Counted from the stretch's first letter, positions 52,789 through 61,942 are shown. The stretch: DNA of 64,000 bases from Corynebacterium yonathiae (GCF_022288805.1 NZ_JAKOPM010000005.1:1-64000); one strand, 5' to 3'. A program made the numbers and translations. Notes: a model not told the origin generated them from the sequence alone.

Positions 52789-54219
52789 TTAAACTCCGCG
52801 CGGAACCTCGTCCACGACATCCTTTCGGCCGACCAAGAGCAAGAAACCCAGTGCGACAGGGACAATACCGACAATAAGTAGATAGGTCCGTTCCGCACCC
52901 GCCGAGGAAGGGTCGTAGAACGTCGATAGCGTTCCTGCCAGCGAGGTGCCAATGGCCATGGTGAGAAAATAGAGCGCGGAAAAGCGCGTCGCGTAGGCTC
53001 GCGGCGCGTGCGCAGCCGATGCTGCCATGCCCACTGGGCCGATGAATAGCTCGCCGAGTGACATCAAGAAGATGGTTACGGCCAAAACCATAAACGGCGT
53101 TGAGTTTTCTCCGCCCCCGACGAACGGCAACAACACAAACATTCCGGAACCGGCAACCATGATGCCCACGGCCATGAGTAGACGCCGCGAGCGTGCCCAC
53201 CGAGACATCGCTGCTGCCAGAGGTAGGGACAAGACCAAGACAAACAGCGGGTTGAGCGACTGTGTCCACGCGGCCGGAATCTCAAACTCGCCTACCATGC
53301 GATTTACCCGCTGATCCGAGTACACAGCTAGCACGCCGTAAATTTGCGGCTGGAGGGTCCAGTAGACCGTAGAGCAGAAAAAGAGCGGGATATATGCTAC
53401 GACTCGTCGTCGCTCTGGCCCGCTGACACGTGGGGAACGCAGCATGCTGGCGAAGAGGGCGAGGGCGGCCGCGATCGTCGTAAAGAGCAGAAGCCTAGCC
53501 AGCTGGTCCGGGGAGACCGCCACCGCGACGATGACGCTGCCCACCACAGCCGCCAGTGCTACCGCTGCGGCCTTGCCCGGCGTGGAGGTGGGGTTGGGAG
53601 GCTGTGAATCGAATTCGGTGATTACTCGCCGGCGTAACACCCCGTAGCTAACGCACCCGCAACACATGAGGCCTGCGGCCGCGAGGAAGCCGGCATGGTA
53701 GCCGTACTCTTGTGCCAGCCAGCCGGTGAGCATCGGCCCGAGCAAAGCACCGATATTAATCCCTAGATAAAAAATCTGGAAGGCTCCGTCGCGCGCGCCA
53801 GCGGTGGGAGGGAAAGCCGCACCCAGGATGGTGATTGCCGCTGTTTTAAGGAGCCCTGATCCCAGCGCAAGCGGCAAAAGCCCAGACACTAGACCCGGCG
53901 GGCCGGGAACCAGCGACAGCGCAAAGTGTCCGCATATGAGCAGGCCTGCGCCGGCCAGCAACGTGCGTTCGGCGCCGAGCAACCGGTCGCTGACCCACCC
54001 GCCGACGAAGGTGCACAAGTAGAGCAGGCTGCCGTACGCGCCGACGAGCGCTGTGGCCTGCCCCTGGTCCATACCGAGTCCGCCGGAGGTGGAGTACAGG
54101 TAGTAAGCGAGGATGGCCTGCATGCCGTAGAAGCTAAAGCGCTCCCACATTTCCAATCCGGCGATCGCTGGCAAAGCCACCGGTAAGCGCCGAATTGAAC
54201 GATGTTTAATAATTGTCAT
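52789..54219 (-). CDS. POT/PTR2-family proton-coupled oligopeptide transporter
   Basis: A 476-residue, 12-14-helix transporter. The POT hallmark LEMWERFSFYGMQAILAYYLY is at about 21-41 (ExxERFxxYG motif), the loop motif GGWVSDRLLGAERTLLAGAG is near 70-90, and FYLGINIGALLGPMLTGWLAQEYGYHAGF is near 150-178 (second PTR signature). It imports di- and tripeptides with protons. ATG at 54219 is used; the frame extends to 54294 but would overlap bioA's start. It is divergent from bioA. Confidence 0.92.
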   Translation of the reverse strand: MTIIKHRSIRRLPVALPAIAGLEMWERFSFYGMQAILAYYLYSTSGGLGMDQGQATALVGAYGSLLYLCTFVGGWVSDRLLGAERTLLAGAGLLICGHFALSLVPGPPGLVSGLLPLALGSGLLKTAAITILGAAFPPTAGARDGAFQIFYLGINIGALLGPMLTGWLAQEYGYHAGFLAAAGLMCCGCVSYGVLRRRVITEFDSQPPNPTSTPGKAAAVALAAVVGSVIVAVAVSPDQLARLLLFTTIAAALALFASMLRSPRVSGPERRRVVAYIPLFFCSTVYWTLQPQIYGVLAVYSDQRVNRMVGEFEIPAAWTQSLNPLFVLVLSLPLAAAMSRWARSRRLLMAVGIMVAGSGMFVLLPFVGGGENSTPFMVLAVTIFLMSLGELFIGPVGMAASAAHAPRAYATRFSALYFLTMAIGTSLAGTLSTFYDPSSAGAERTYLLIVGIVPVALGFLLLVGRKDVVDEVPRGV

Positions 54220-54262
54220 AAAAGCACTATAACGGCCGAAAGTCTGTGATAGACCTAAATTC
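54220..54262. promoter_or_regulatory. Short divergent promoter space, POT transporter / bioA
   Basis: Only 43 bases separate the divergent starts. TATAGT (minus strand, about 54227-54232) is a candidate -10 for the transporter. I did not see a BioQ-type operator. Confidence 0.3.
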
Positions 54263-55519
54263 ATGGATATTGCTGCTCTCGACGCCCGCCACATTTGGCA
54301 CCCCTATGCCGAGCCGGGCGAGCCAACGCTTGTGGTGGACTCGGCCGCCGGAGTTTATTTAACACTCGCGGATGGCACCACGCTTATCGACGCCATGTCT
54401 TCCTGGTGGGCCGCCGCCCATGGCCACGGCCACCCGCGGCTCAAGGCGGCAGCGGCCGAACAAATCGAGAAGATGAGCCACGTCATGTTTGGTGGACTTA
54501 CCCACGAACCGGCCGCGCGGCTTACCCGCAACCTCATGGAATTGACGCGGGGTGATTTCGAGCAGGTCTTTTATTCCGATTCCGGATCCGTATCGGTAGA
54601 AGTAGCCATCAAAATGGCGCTACAGTATGCCCGCGGCCAAGGGCACCCGGAGCGCACCAAAATGTTGACGTGGAGGTCGGGGTATCACGGCGATACTTTC
54701 GCGGCGATGAGCGTGTGTGACCCTGAAGGCGGCATGCACTCGATGTGGACAGGCACCTTAGCGCGCCAGATTTTCGCCCCAGCCCCGCCTACCCGCGGAG
54801 CTAGCTCGGCCGAACGCGCACACTATCTGCGCGAGCTGGAAGCGTGCGTGACCGAGGAGGTTGCAGCTTTGGTCATAGAACCCGTAGTGCAAGGCGCGGG
54901 CGGGATGCGCTTTCACGACCATGAGCTGGTGCGTGGGGCCCGGGATATCTGTGACCGCCACGGTATCGTGCTCATCGCGGATGAGATCGCCACCGGCTTC
55001 GGCCGAACTGGCGACCTTTTCGCCACCCAAGCGGCCGACGTTGTGCCGGATATTATGTGCGTGGGCAAGGCGATGACCGGCGGGTTTATGACCATGGCTG
55101 CTACGCTCGCCACCGCGAAGGTCGCTGCGGGAATGCGCCCACGCGCGCTGATGCACGGACCGACGTTTATGGCTAATCCGCTCGCTTGCGCCGTTTCGGC
55201 CGAGGCAACTGCTCTCATTTTGGAGGGGCAGTGGCGCGAGCAGGTAGCGGGCATCGAAAAGCAGCTGCAACGTGGCTTTGACGGGCTGGCCCAAGAACCG
55301 GGAGTAGCGGATGTGCGCGTGCTTGGTGCCATTGGAGTGGTGGAAATGGAACGCGAAGTAAATATGGCCGCAGCGACAGCCGCGGCTGTGGGCCAGGGCG
55401 TGTGGTTGCGTCCGTTCGGCCGACTGATTTATATCATGCCGCCGTTTATTAGCACCGCGGAGGAAGTAGCGCAGATGTGCCGCGGCGTGCGCGCCGCGGT
55501 GGCGGGAGGACGACAGTGA
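54263..55519 (+). CDS. bioA: Adenosylmethionine-8-amino-7-oxononanoate transaminase
   Basis: A 418-residue PLP enzyme of biotin synthesis (KAPA to DAPA, SAM as amino donor). HIWHPYAEPG at 11-20 is the BioA N-terminal signature; GSVSVEVAIKMALQYA near 112-127 binds PLP phosphate; ADEIATGFGRTG near 238-249 holds the PLP Asp; and the Schiff-base Lys is in VGKAMTGGFM near 270. GPTFMANPLACA follows. Its TGA overlaps the bioD GTG by 4 bp. Confidence 0.95.
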   Translation: MDIAALDARHIWHPYAEPGEPTLVVDSAAGVYLTLADGTTLIDAMSSWWAAAHGHGHPRLKAAAAEQIEKMSHVMFGGLTHEPAARLTRNLMELTRGDFEQVFYSDSGSVSVEVAIKMALQYARGQGHPERTKMLTWRSGYHGDTFAAMSVCDPEGGMHSMWTGTLARQIFAPAPPTRGASSAERAHYLRELEACVTEEVAALVIEPVVQGAGGMRFHDHELVRGARDICDRHGIVLIADEIATGFGRTGDLFATQAADVVPDIMCVGKAMTGGFMTMAATLATAKVAAGMRPRALMHGPTFMANPLACAVSAEATALILEGQWREQVAGIEKQLQRGFDGLAQEPGVADVRVLGAIGVVEMEREVNMAAATAAAVGQGVWLRPFGRLIYIMPPFISTAEEVAQMCRGVRAAVAGGRQ

Positions 55520-56175
55520 TAATTTACGTGACGGGGACGAATACTGACGTCGGTAAGACTGTGGCCACGGCCGCGCTTGCCAGCGCGTTTAAGCAGCGCG
55601 GCCGTGAGGTGGTCTACGCTAAGCCACTGCAGACGGGGGAGCCGGAGGGGAAGGGGGATGCAGCGACCGTCGGCAAGCTGGCGGGGGTGAAGGTAGCAGA
55701 GATGGTGCGCTTTCCAGAACCGCTGGCGCCAAATCTCTCCGCGCGCCGGGCTGGCTTGCCCCAACCCGGCCTACATGAACTCAAAGAGTGGATTGCTGCC
55801 CTTGACACGCCCGGCCGCGTGGTGCTGGTGGAAGGCGCCGGCGGGCTGCTTGTGCGCTTGACGGACGCCTATACGCTTGCCGACGTCGCCGATAGGCTCC
55901 TCATCGTCACCTCTCTGCGCCTGGGCAGCCTCAACGCGGCCGAGCTGACCGTGCGTGAGGCCCAACGCCGCGGAATTGAGGTGCTGGGGCTGGTTGGTGG
56001 TTCGCTGCCGGCCGACCCGGACCTGGCTACTCGCCTGAACCTGGAGGAGATGCCGGAGGTGACCGGCTGTCCGTTGTGGGGCAGCCTACCGGAGGGTATG
56101 GCGCGCATGACACCGGCCGAATTCGCGCGGGTAGCCGCGGAAGTCTATGCGGACTTTGTAGAGCACGCCGAGTAG
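55516..56175 (+). CDS. bioD: Dethiobiotin synthetase
   Basis: A 219-residue enzyme closing the ureido ring of dethiobiotin. ATP P-loop TGTNTDVGKTVATAAL near 5-20, the substrate Lys in VYAKPLQTG near 36, and VLVEGAGGLLVRL near 102-114 are diagnostic. GTG at 55516 overlaps the bioA stop (GTGA). Biotin is needed in corynebacteria for acetyl/acyl-CoA carboxylases; bioB and bioF are not in this window. Confidence 0.95.
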   Translation: MIIYVTGTNTDVGKTVATAALASAFKQRGREVVYAKPLQTGEPEGKGDAATVGKLAGVKVAEMVRFPEPLAPNLSARRAGLPQPGLHELKEWIAALDTPGRVVLVEGAGGLLVRLTDAYTLADVADRLLIVTSLRLGSLNAAELTVREAQRRGIEVLGLVGGSLPADPDLATRLNLEEMPEVTGCPLWGSLPEGMARMTPAEFARVAAEVYADFVEHAE

Positions 56176-56196
56176 CGCTACCTCGCAGAGGCAGCG

Positions 56197-57183
56197 CTAA
56201 CGGACCCAGCGGACCTTGCCATTGACTCGGGCAAGGCGCCCGCGCAGCGGCGGAGCATTCGGGTCGTCTTGGTTCACCCCGTTGTGATAGGGGCAGCACA
56301 CGGTGAGGTTGTCCATATTGGTCAATCCGCCGTGCTTCCATGCCTTGAGGTGATGGATCTGAGCCTTGTCCGCCGGGTGGTTGCATGGCGGCCACGGACA
56401 GGTGGGATTCTCGGCCGCGGCCATCCGCCGTTGTTTCTCGGTGGCGTAACGCGAAGTGCGATATAGGTTGACTGGGCCTTTGACAGGGTGGATAAGGGTG
56501 GCGAGGCCGTGCTCGGTGAAGGTGCGTTCGACCAGCTTGGCGCCGGTGATGGTGGCACCATTTGTCAGGCGCAGGGTGACTTCTTCACCGTCGCCGTCCA
56601 AGATGCGGTCCAGCGCGTTGAGCGGGATGATGACATTGGTCGTGGTGCGCGCCGAAGGCGCAGCCGTGTCGCGAAGGAGATCCCGCAGGGAATCGAGTGG
56701 GCGCGCGGGGTTAAGCGCGGCGTCGAGTTCTGCGAGGAAGGCCGAGGGAGCGGTTATTCGCATGGTCCACGGGCCGTTCGGCCGGCGAAGGAGTTGCACG
56801 CCCTCGCGGGGTGGCGTGCGGCGCGGGCGGAGGTCGCGGAGGCGCTGTTTGGCGCGGCGAGCGATTTCAGAGGCGGGGCCTCGCAGACGGCACAGCTCAA
56901 TGCGAAGGTTCCAGGCATCGCGTTTTGTGCGCACTCGGGAGACGTACTTTTCAATCAGCTTGAGCGTTACGAGGTCGTGGTAGCGGGCGGCCGTGGTGGC
57001 GTGGCGTTGCTTCCGGCTGAAGTGGGTCGGGCCGAAATAGACCGCGGCAAGCGCGCGGAGGTCGTGGGCTTCTACATCCGGCAAGCCCAGATCGATGAGG
57101 GCGCGCTCAGACATGCCGTGGGCCTCGGCGAGAATATCCATCGCCGAGGCTATGTGGGTGGCATAGGCCTGCAGTGCACTCAT
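56197..57183 (-). CDS. DUF222/HNH endonuclease domain protein
   Basis: A 328-residue protein: an N-terminal DUF222-like helical region (about 1-130, with many Arg), a middle beta-rich part, and a C-terminal HNH domain (about 265-320). Motif residues are CPWPPCNHPADKAQIHHL (Cys ligands and His-His), GGLTNMDNLTVCCPYHN (Asn and Cys/His). Such proteins are repeated in corynebacterial genomes and often vary between strains; one more begins this window. Their target is unknown. ATG 57183 is used rather than the frame start 57201. Confidence 0.87.
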   Translation of the reverse strand: MSALQAYATHIASAMDILAEAHGMSERALIDLGLPDVEAHDLRALAAVYFGPTHFSRKQRHATTAARYHDLVTLKLIEKYVSRVRTKRDAWNLRIELCRLRGPASEIARRAKQRLRDLRPRRTPPREGVQLLRRPNGPWTMRITAPSAFLAELDAALNPARPLDSLRDLLRDTAAPSARTTTNVIIPLNALDRILDGDGEEVTLRLTNGATITGAKLVERTFTEHGLATLIHPVKGPVNLYRTSRYATEKQRRMAAAENPTCPWPPCNHPADKAQIHHLKAWKHGGLTNMDNLTVCCPYHNGVNQDDPNAPPLRGRLARVNGKVRWVR

Positions 57184-57270
57184 GGCTGCAACCCTAAGCA
57201 AAGTTTGCGGGCGAGCCGAGGTGCAGATGGCCGTAGCTGTGGATAACTTGTTTAAGCGTCAACTGGCCCA

Positions 57271-57465
57271 GTGGGCCGCGATGACAAAAAGGTGCGAATC
57301 GAGCGCGCAGTTAATCTCTACGACCACGGCATCAAAGTCGTTCCAGTCGCCCGCAGTGGCGCAATTGCGCCGTACGGACAGGCTGTGGATAAAGAGGCCA
57401 GCCTGGTCAATGCATTCGTCATTGCGTTGGGCGACGCCGCGGTGGCGGAGGATTACACGCGCTAG
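57271..57465 (+). CDS. Small hypothetical protein
   Basis: A 64-residue frame, KKVRIERAVNLYDHGIKVVPVARSG then QAVDKEASLVNAFVIALGDAAVAEDYTR. Composition is protein-like, and its stop overlaps that of convergent bcp by a few bases, the same compact arrangement seen for other convergent pairs here. There is no ribosome site at GTG 57271; GTG 57292 is an alternative start. A longer overlapping frame (57182-57469) looks like a shadow. Not recognised. Confidence 0.45.
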   Translation: MGRDDKKVRIERAVNLYDHGIKVVPVARSGAIAPYGQAVDKEASLVNAFVIALGDAAVAEDYTR

Positions 57466-57929
57466 CTAAGGCCCTTCATCACGCGGGCGACGTGGCCGGT
57501 GGCCTTGACATTGTAATGAGTCTGGCCGATGGTGCCATCCGGTTCGACCAAGAAGGTGGAGCGGATAACGCCCTGGACGACCTTGCCGTAGTTCTTCTTT
57601 TCCCCAAAGGCACCGTAGGCGGTCATGACGGACTTATCCGGATCAGACAGGAGAGGGAAGTTCAGCTCATGATCCGCGCGAAACTTCGCCAGTGCTTCCG
57701 GCTTATCGGGCGAGATTCCTACAACGGCAATATTTAGATCATTGAGCTGTTCTAGGGAATCGCGGAAATCGCAGGCTTCCTTGGTGCAGCCTGGGGTATT
57801 GGCGCGGGGGTAGAAGTAGACGAGTACGCGCTGGCCTGCGTAATCGGCGAGGGAAACGGTGTTTCCGGCGTCGTCGGCAAGCGCAAAGGCAGGGGCGGTA
57901 TCTCCAACGTTCAATCGGTTTTCAGTCAT
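57462..57929 (-). CDS. bcp: Thioredoxin-dependent thiol peroxidase (Bcp/PrxQ)
   Basis: A 155-residue peroxiredoxin. Peroxidatic Cys lies in YFYPRANTPGCTKEACDFRDS near 42-62 (PxxxTxxC), with a second Cys five residues later as PrxQ-type resolving Cys. Also VVGISPDKPEALAKF and FLVEPDGTIGQTHYNVKATGHV. It reduces peroxides with thioredoxin. ATG 57929 is chosen; the frame also allows 57938. Confidence 0.94.
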   Translation of the reverse strand: MTENRLNVGDTAPAFALADDAGNTVSLADYAGQRVLVYFYPRANTPGCTKEACDFRDSLEQLNDLNIAVVGISPDKPEALAKFRADHELNFPLLSDPDKSVMTAYGAFGEKKNYGKVVQGVIRSTFLVEPDGTIGQTHYNVKATGHVARVMKGLS

Positions 57930-58025
57930 GGTCCCCACCTTACTTACCGCCCAGGCTGCACGCTGCTGGGCCGGCGGGGTAGAATGAGCCCGTTAAGAGC
58001 GAACCTAAGTTAAGAGGAGAACTTC

Positions 58026-58304
58026 GTGGCACGCAATATTGAAGATATTCAGCGCGATATCGAGCGCACTCGCCGCCAGCTGGCCGGCACCCTAGACGAG
58101 CTGGCAGAGCGCAGCAAGCCGCAGAACTTTGCCAACGAGGCTAAGACCGCGGCCACCGATAAGCTGCAGGACCGCAACGTGCAGATGGTCCTCGGTGGCG
58201 TCGGTGCCGCTGTGGTTGGCCTGATTGCTTTCTCAGTCTTCCGCTCCCGCCGTCGCAAGAGCGACTTGAAGGAGCTGCAGCGTCTGCTGTCCGAGCGCCA
58301 CTAA
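58026..58304 (+). CDS. DUF3618 family membrane protein
   Basis: A 92-residue protein: amphipathic helix NIEDIQRDIERTRRQLAGTLDELAERSKP (the DUF3618 signature) and one transmembrane helix (about 58-75, VLGGVGAAVVGLIAFSVF), ending in a basic tail. Function unknown; divergent from bcp as in related actinobacteria. AAGAGGAG lies before the GTG. A terminator follows. Confidence 0.88.
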   Translation: MARNIEDIQRDIERTRRQLAGTLDELAERSKPQNFANEAKTAATDKLQDRNVQMVLGGVGAAVVGLIAFSVFRSRRRKSDLKELQRLLSERH

Positions 58305-58312
58305 TTAAGGAG

Positions 58313-58339
58313 GTCCCCGCACATTGCGGGGACTTTTTT
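58313..58339 (+). terminator. Terminator after DUF3618 gene
   Basis: GTCCCCGC (58313-58320), loop ACATT, GCGGGGAC (58326-58333), then TTTTTT. Confidence 0.9.
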
Positions 58340-58355
58340 CGTAGGCTGGGTTGGG

Positions 58356-59633
58356 ATGAAAACACCAATCCCTTTTTATTTGCAGGAAATCCTCACTAAG
58401 GTGCGCGATAATCGCGACGGCGCCGTGGCGGATTATATTCCGGACCTGGCCAAGGCGGAGCCCGAGTACCTCGGTGCCGCGATGTGCACCACCACCGGCC
58501 ACGTCTATTCCGCGGGCGATGATGAGGTGGAATTTACCCTCCAGTCCCTTTCCAAGCCGTTTGTCTACGCGTTGGCGCTCCAGGAGCTGGGCCTCTCCGC
58601 GGTGCGCAAGATCGTGGGTATGGAGCCTTCGGGAGAGGCCTTCAACGAACTTTCGCTCAACCGCGATGACCACCGGCCGGTCAACCCCATGATTAATGCG
58701 GGCGCGATTGCGGTCACACAATTAATTAATGGTGTGGATTCGGAGCCGGCCGCGCGCGTCGAACGACTGCGCAGCTACTTCTCCCGCCTGGCGGGCCGCG
58801 ACTTGCATATCGACGACGCCATGCGCTCCTCCGAGCTCGATGTCAGCGAACGAAACCTTTCGCTGGCGCACATGCTGCGCAATTACGACATCATTCAAGA
58901 CGAGGCCCATGATGCGGTCTCGACGTATATCGAGCAGTGCTCGATTGTGGTGACGGTGCGGGATTTGGCCGTGATGTCGGCAACTCTGGCCAATGGTGGC
59001 GTGCAGCCGGTAACGGGCGACAAAATTTTGGATGCGGATGTGTGCCGATTGACGCTGTCGGTGATGAGCTCGGCCGGCATGTACGACGGCGCCGGCCGAT
59101 GGATGGCCGAGGTGGGTATCCCGGCGAAGTCGGGTGTTTCAGGCGGCCTCCTGGGTACTCTGCCTGGCCAGCTGGGTGTGGCGACGTTCTCGCCTCGGTT
59201 GAATAAGGAAGGCAACTCGGTGCGCGGGGTGGATGCGTTCAAGCTGATGTCGAAGGACATGGGCCTGCACCTGATGTCTACGGATGAGCGCTATGGCGTG
59301 AACCCGGTGCGCAAGGTAGAGCAGGATGCAGAGCTGACCGTCATTTATCTGCAGGGCTTGATTAACTTCAACGCGGCCGAGACCATTTTGTATGAGCTGA
59401 TGGAGTCGGATTTTGGCGAAGGCACGGTGGTGCTCGAGCTATCGCATATCACCGGTACAAACCGCGTGGGCCGGCGGATGCTGAAGGAGGGGCTGCGCCG
59501 GATTCGCGAGTCTGGCTTCGATATCGCGATCGTGGATCCGGATGGAGAGCTCGAGGATCGCACCATGTCGGACGGCACGCAGGTGCCCAAGGGCGAGCCG
59601 GAGGACTACACGATCAACGGCGAGCCTGTTTAG
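58356..59633 (+). CDS. glsA: Glutaminase with C-terminal STAS-like domain
   Basis: A 425-residue enzyme. The glutaminase domain (about 1-305) has the serine-lysine pair in LQSLSKPFVYAL near 63-74, NPMINAGAIAV near 110-120, NYDIIQDEAHDAVSTYIEQCSI near 172-193, and AKSGVSGGLLGTLPGQLGVATFSPRL near 256-281. Residues about 325-405 form a STAS-like domain (LTVIYLQGLINFNAAETILYELM, then VVLELSHITGTNRVGRRML). It hydrolyses glutamine to glutamate and ammonia; the STAS part may bind a nucleotide or partner. No cNMP domain is present as in some actinobacterial versions. Its ATG is close to the upstream terminator. Confidence 0.9.
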   Translation: MKTPIPFYLQEILTKVRDNRDGAVADYIPDLAKAEPEYLGAAMCTTTGHVYSAGDDEVEFTLQSLSKPFVYALALQELGLSAVRKIVGMEPSGEAFNELSLNRDDHRPVNPMINAGAIAVTQLINGVDSEPAARVERLRSYFSRLAGRDLHIDDAMRSSELDVSERNLSLAHMLRNYDIIQDEAHDAVSTYIEQCSIVVTVRDLAVMSATLANGGVQPVTGDKILDADVCRLTLSVMSSAGMYDGAGRWMAEVGIPAKSGVSGGLLGTLPGQLGVATFSPRLNKEGNSVRGVDAFKLMSKDMGLHLMSTDERYGVNPVRKVEQDAELTVIYLQGLINFNAAETILYELMESDFGEGTVVLELSHITGTNRVGRRMLKEGLRRIRESGFDIAIVDPDGELEDRTMSDGTQVPKGEPEDYTINGEPV

Positions 59634-59653
59634 CTTTGGGTTACCTTAGTTAA

Positions 59654-59672
59654 TCAGGTTAGGATGTCCTAT
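59654..59672. promoter_or_regulatory. Candidate DtxR iron box upstream of siderophore ABC operon
   Basis: TCAGGTTAGGATGTCCTAT matches the 19-base consensus TTAGGTTAGGCTAACCTAA at 14 positions. It lies 52 bases before the chosen start, placing the operon under iron repression. Confidence 0.7.
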
Positions 59673-59723
59673 GTAAGGCTCATCGCGGCTGCCGCGAGGG
59701 CATCCAACGACCAAGGACTAAAA

Positions 59724-60887
59724 ATGGCTCATACCCCCTTCAAAGTGATAGCAGTTGTGGCGGCGTCGGCAACCGCGCTCGTCGGCTGTGGTGCAGCTGA
59801 GGAAGTAACAGGCGGCGCCGACAGCGACGCTGAGTTTTCTTTCACCGATATCACCGGCCGTGACGTGGAACTGGATAAGGCCCCCGACCGGGTGATTTTG
59901 GGGGAGGGCAGATCGCTTTTTGCTACCGGCGTGCTCAATACCGAGAATCCGCTGGATAAGGTCGTCGGTATCGGCACGGACCTCAAGCAGAACGTGCCGG
60001 ATTACTACAACGCGCTGGAAAAGGAATTGCCGGCCGTCAATGAGGTTCCGGAAATCGGCGGCTTTACCAAGGGCGATGTCACCGTGGAGAAGCTCGTGAG
60101 CTTGGACCCGGACCTCATTGTGCTCTCGCTAGATCAATACGACGCCTCCCGCGAAGCTGGCCTGACCGACAAGATGGACCAGGCTGGCCTGAAGTATGCG
60201 ATCACCGACTTCCGCCGCGACCCGCTTGAGAATACGCCGAAGACCATGGATATTTTCGGCGAGATTTTTGGCCAAGAGGATCGCGCTGAGGAATTCAACG
60301 CGGACTGGCAAAAGACGGTGGATCTGGTTGAGGACCGTGCAGAGAAGGTAAAGGATAAGCCAAAGACCTTCGTCTGGCGCGCGGCCGGTGTGTCCGATTG
60401 CTGTGGTTCCTGGAACGATTCCAATATCTCCCAGCTGGTCAACGCGGCCGGCGGCGAGAATATTGCCGATGAAATCATCCCAGGCGAATCCGGCACAATC
60501 ACCCCGGAGAAGGTTCTAGAATCTGACCCAGACATGATTATTGCCACCGGCGGCGATTGGTCTGAGATGAAGGACGATGAAGGCCACCCTGTTGGCTATG
60601 CGGCAGTGGGCTATGGCATTGATGAAAAGGAAGCCAAGGGCAGCGTCGCCAAGCTGCCGAGCAAGCAGGCCGGCTTCGATAAACTGCGTGCGGTCAAGGA
60701 TCACAACCTGCACAGTATGTGGCACCAGTTCTATGATTCGCCGTTTAATTACCTGGCGCTGCTGCAGGTGGCGGAATGGATTAACCCGGAGGCGTATGCC
60801 GATATGGACGTCGCCAAGCAGTGGATGGACGCGCAAGAAAAGTACTCGCCGGTCTCTGGCGAGGGAACCTTCTTTAGCACCAACTAA
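59724..60887 (+). CDS. Iron-siderophore ABC transporter substrate-binding lipoprotein
   Basis: A 387-residue lipoprotein. Signal peptide with lipobox ALVGCGA (Cys near residue 19). Then a helical-backbone binding protein fold of the FecB/FepB class: DITGRDVELDKAPDRVILGEG near 36-56, EIGGFTKGDVTVEKLVSLDPDLIVLS near 110-135, and VRAAGVSDCCGSWNDS-type stretch (WRAAGVSDCCGSW near 219). It captures a ferric chelate outside the membrane. ATG 59724 is preferred because the DtxR-like box lies across the longer frame's start at 59664. The permease ATG overlaps its stop. Confidence 0.93.
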   Translation: MAHTPFKVIAVVAASATALVGCGAAEEVTGGADSDAEFSFTDITGRDVELDKAPDRVILGEGRSLFATGVLNTENPLDKVVGIGTDLKQNVPDYYNALEKELPAVNEVPEIGGFTKGDVTVEKLVSLDPDLIVLSLDQYDASREAGLTDKMDQAGLKYAITDFRRDPLENTPKTMDIFGEIFGQEDRAEEFNADWQKTVDLVEDRAEKVKDKPKTFVWRAAGVSDCCGSWNDSNISQLVNAAGGENIADEIIPGESGTITPEKVLESDPDMIIATGGDWSEMKDDEGHPVGYAAVGYGIDEKEAKGSVAKLPSKQAGFDKLRAVKDHNLHSMWHQFYDSPFNYLALLQVAEWINPEAYADMDVAKQWMDAQEKYSPVSGEGTFFSTN

Positions 60888-61942
60888 TGGAGGGCGCAGA
60901 GGTAGCCGCCCTGGCGCGGCAGCACAAGAAGTTAACGTGGCAACGCATCGGCATTGTTGCGGGCCTGACCCTGATCGCGGCCGTGGCTTTTATTATCAGC
61001 AACTTCGTGGGCGCGATCGATATCAGCCCGGGCGAGGTCATTAAGGGCATAGTCAATCCCGCGGGGCTCGATGACCAAACGCGCACGGTGCTGTGGCAGT
61101 TGCGCCTGCCTATGGCCGTGATGGCCGTGCTCATCGGCATGGCCTTGTCTTTGGCCGGCGCGGAGATGCAGACCATCCTTAATAACCCGCTGGCCGAGCC
61201 GTTCACGCTGGGCATTTCAGCGGCTGCCGCGTTCGGCGGTGCATCCTCCATCGTGCTCAAATGGCAGCTGATTACGCAGCCGCAGTTTAACCTCGCTTTG
61301 GTGGCGTGGCTCTCGGCCGCGGTGGCCACCGCGATCATCGTGATTGCGGCCGTTATCCGCGGCGCAAAGGCGGAGACAATGGTGCTGCTGGGCATCGGCT
61401 TGGTGTTCTTCTTCCAAGCTATGCTGGCGCTTATCCAGTACCAGTCCTCGGCCGAGGCGCTGCAGCAGATCGTCTTTTGGTCCATGGGCTCTCTTACCCG
61501 CGCCAACTGGGCAGCCAATGGTGTGCTGGCGGCCGTGCTCATTATCGCCTTGCCTATCCTATGGGCGCTGGGCTGGCGGCTGACGGCCTTGCGGCTTGGC
61601 GATGCCCGCGCTACCGCCATGGGCATCAATACCTCGCGCCTGCGCGTTGTGGTGCTCATTGTGGTCTCGCTGGTCGCGGCGACGACCGTGGCTTTTGCCG
61701 GCATCATTGGCTTCATTGGCTTAGTGGGCCCGCACATCGCTCGCATGCTGGTAGGCGAGGACCAGCGTTACTTCCTGCCGGCCTCCATGGCGGCGGGCGC
61801 GGCCGTGATGTGTGCAGCGCATGCCGTGAGCCTGATGATTAAACCCGGCTTGGCTATTCCTATCGGCATCGTTACTTCGCTGCTGGGCGTGCCATTCTTT
61901 ATCGCCATCGTCATGACCCGAAGGAGGGCACTGTGGACGTAG
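60887..61942 (+). CDS. FecCD-family siderophore ABC transporter permease
   Basis: A 351-residue permease with about ten helices. LRLPMAVMAVLIGMALSLAGAEMQTILNNPLAEPFTLGIS (about 69-108) is the FecCD signature, and GFIGLVGPHIARMLVG near 276-291 is the ATPase-contact loop. Only one permease gene is present, so it should act as a homodimer. TAATG overlap with the lipoprotein gene; the ATPase gene overlaps its end by 10 bp. Confidence 0.93.
   Translation: MEGAEVAALARQHKKLTWQRIGIVAGLTLIAAVAFIISNFVGAIDISPGEVIKGIVNPAGLDDQTRTVLWQLRLPMAVMAVLIGMALSLAGAEMQTILNNPLAEPFTLGISAAAAFGGASSIVLKWQLITQPQFNLALVAWLSAAVATAIIVIAAVIRGAKAETMVLLGIGLVFFFQAMLALIQYQSSAEALQQIVFWSMGSLTRANWAANGVLAAVLIIALPILWALGWRLTALRLGDARATAMGINTSRLRVVVLIVVSLVAATTVAFAGIIGFIGLVGPHIARMLVGEDQRYFLPASMAAGAAVMCAAHAVSLMIKPGLAIPIGIVTSLLGVPFFIAIVMTRRRALWT

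Noticed and set aside
57182..57469. 95-codon frame between the HNH gene and bcp
   Set aside because: Composition is low-complexity Ser/Arg/Thr and out of frame with the more protein-like 57271-57465 frame; considered a shadow.
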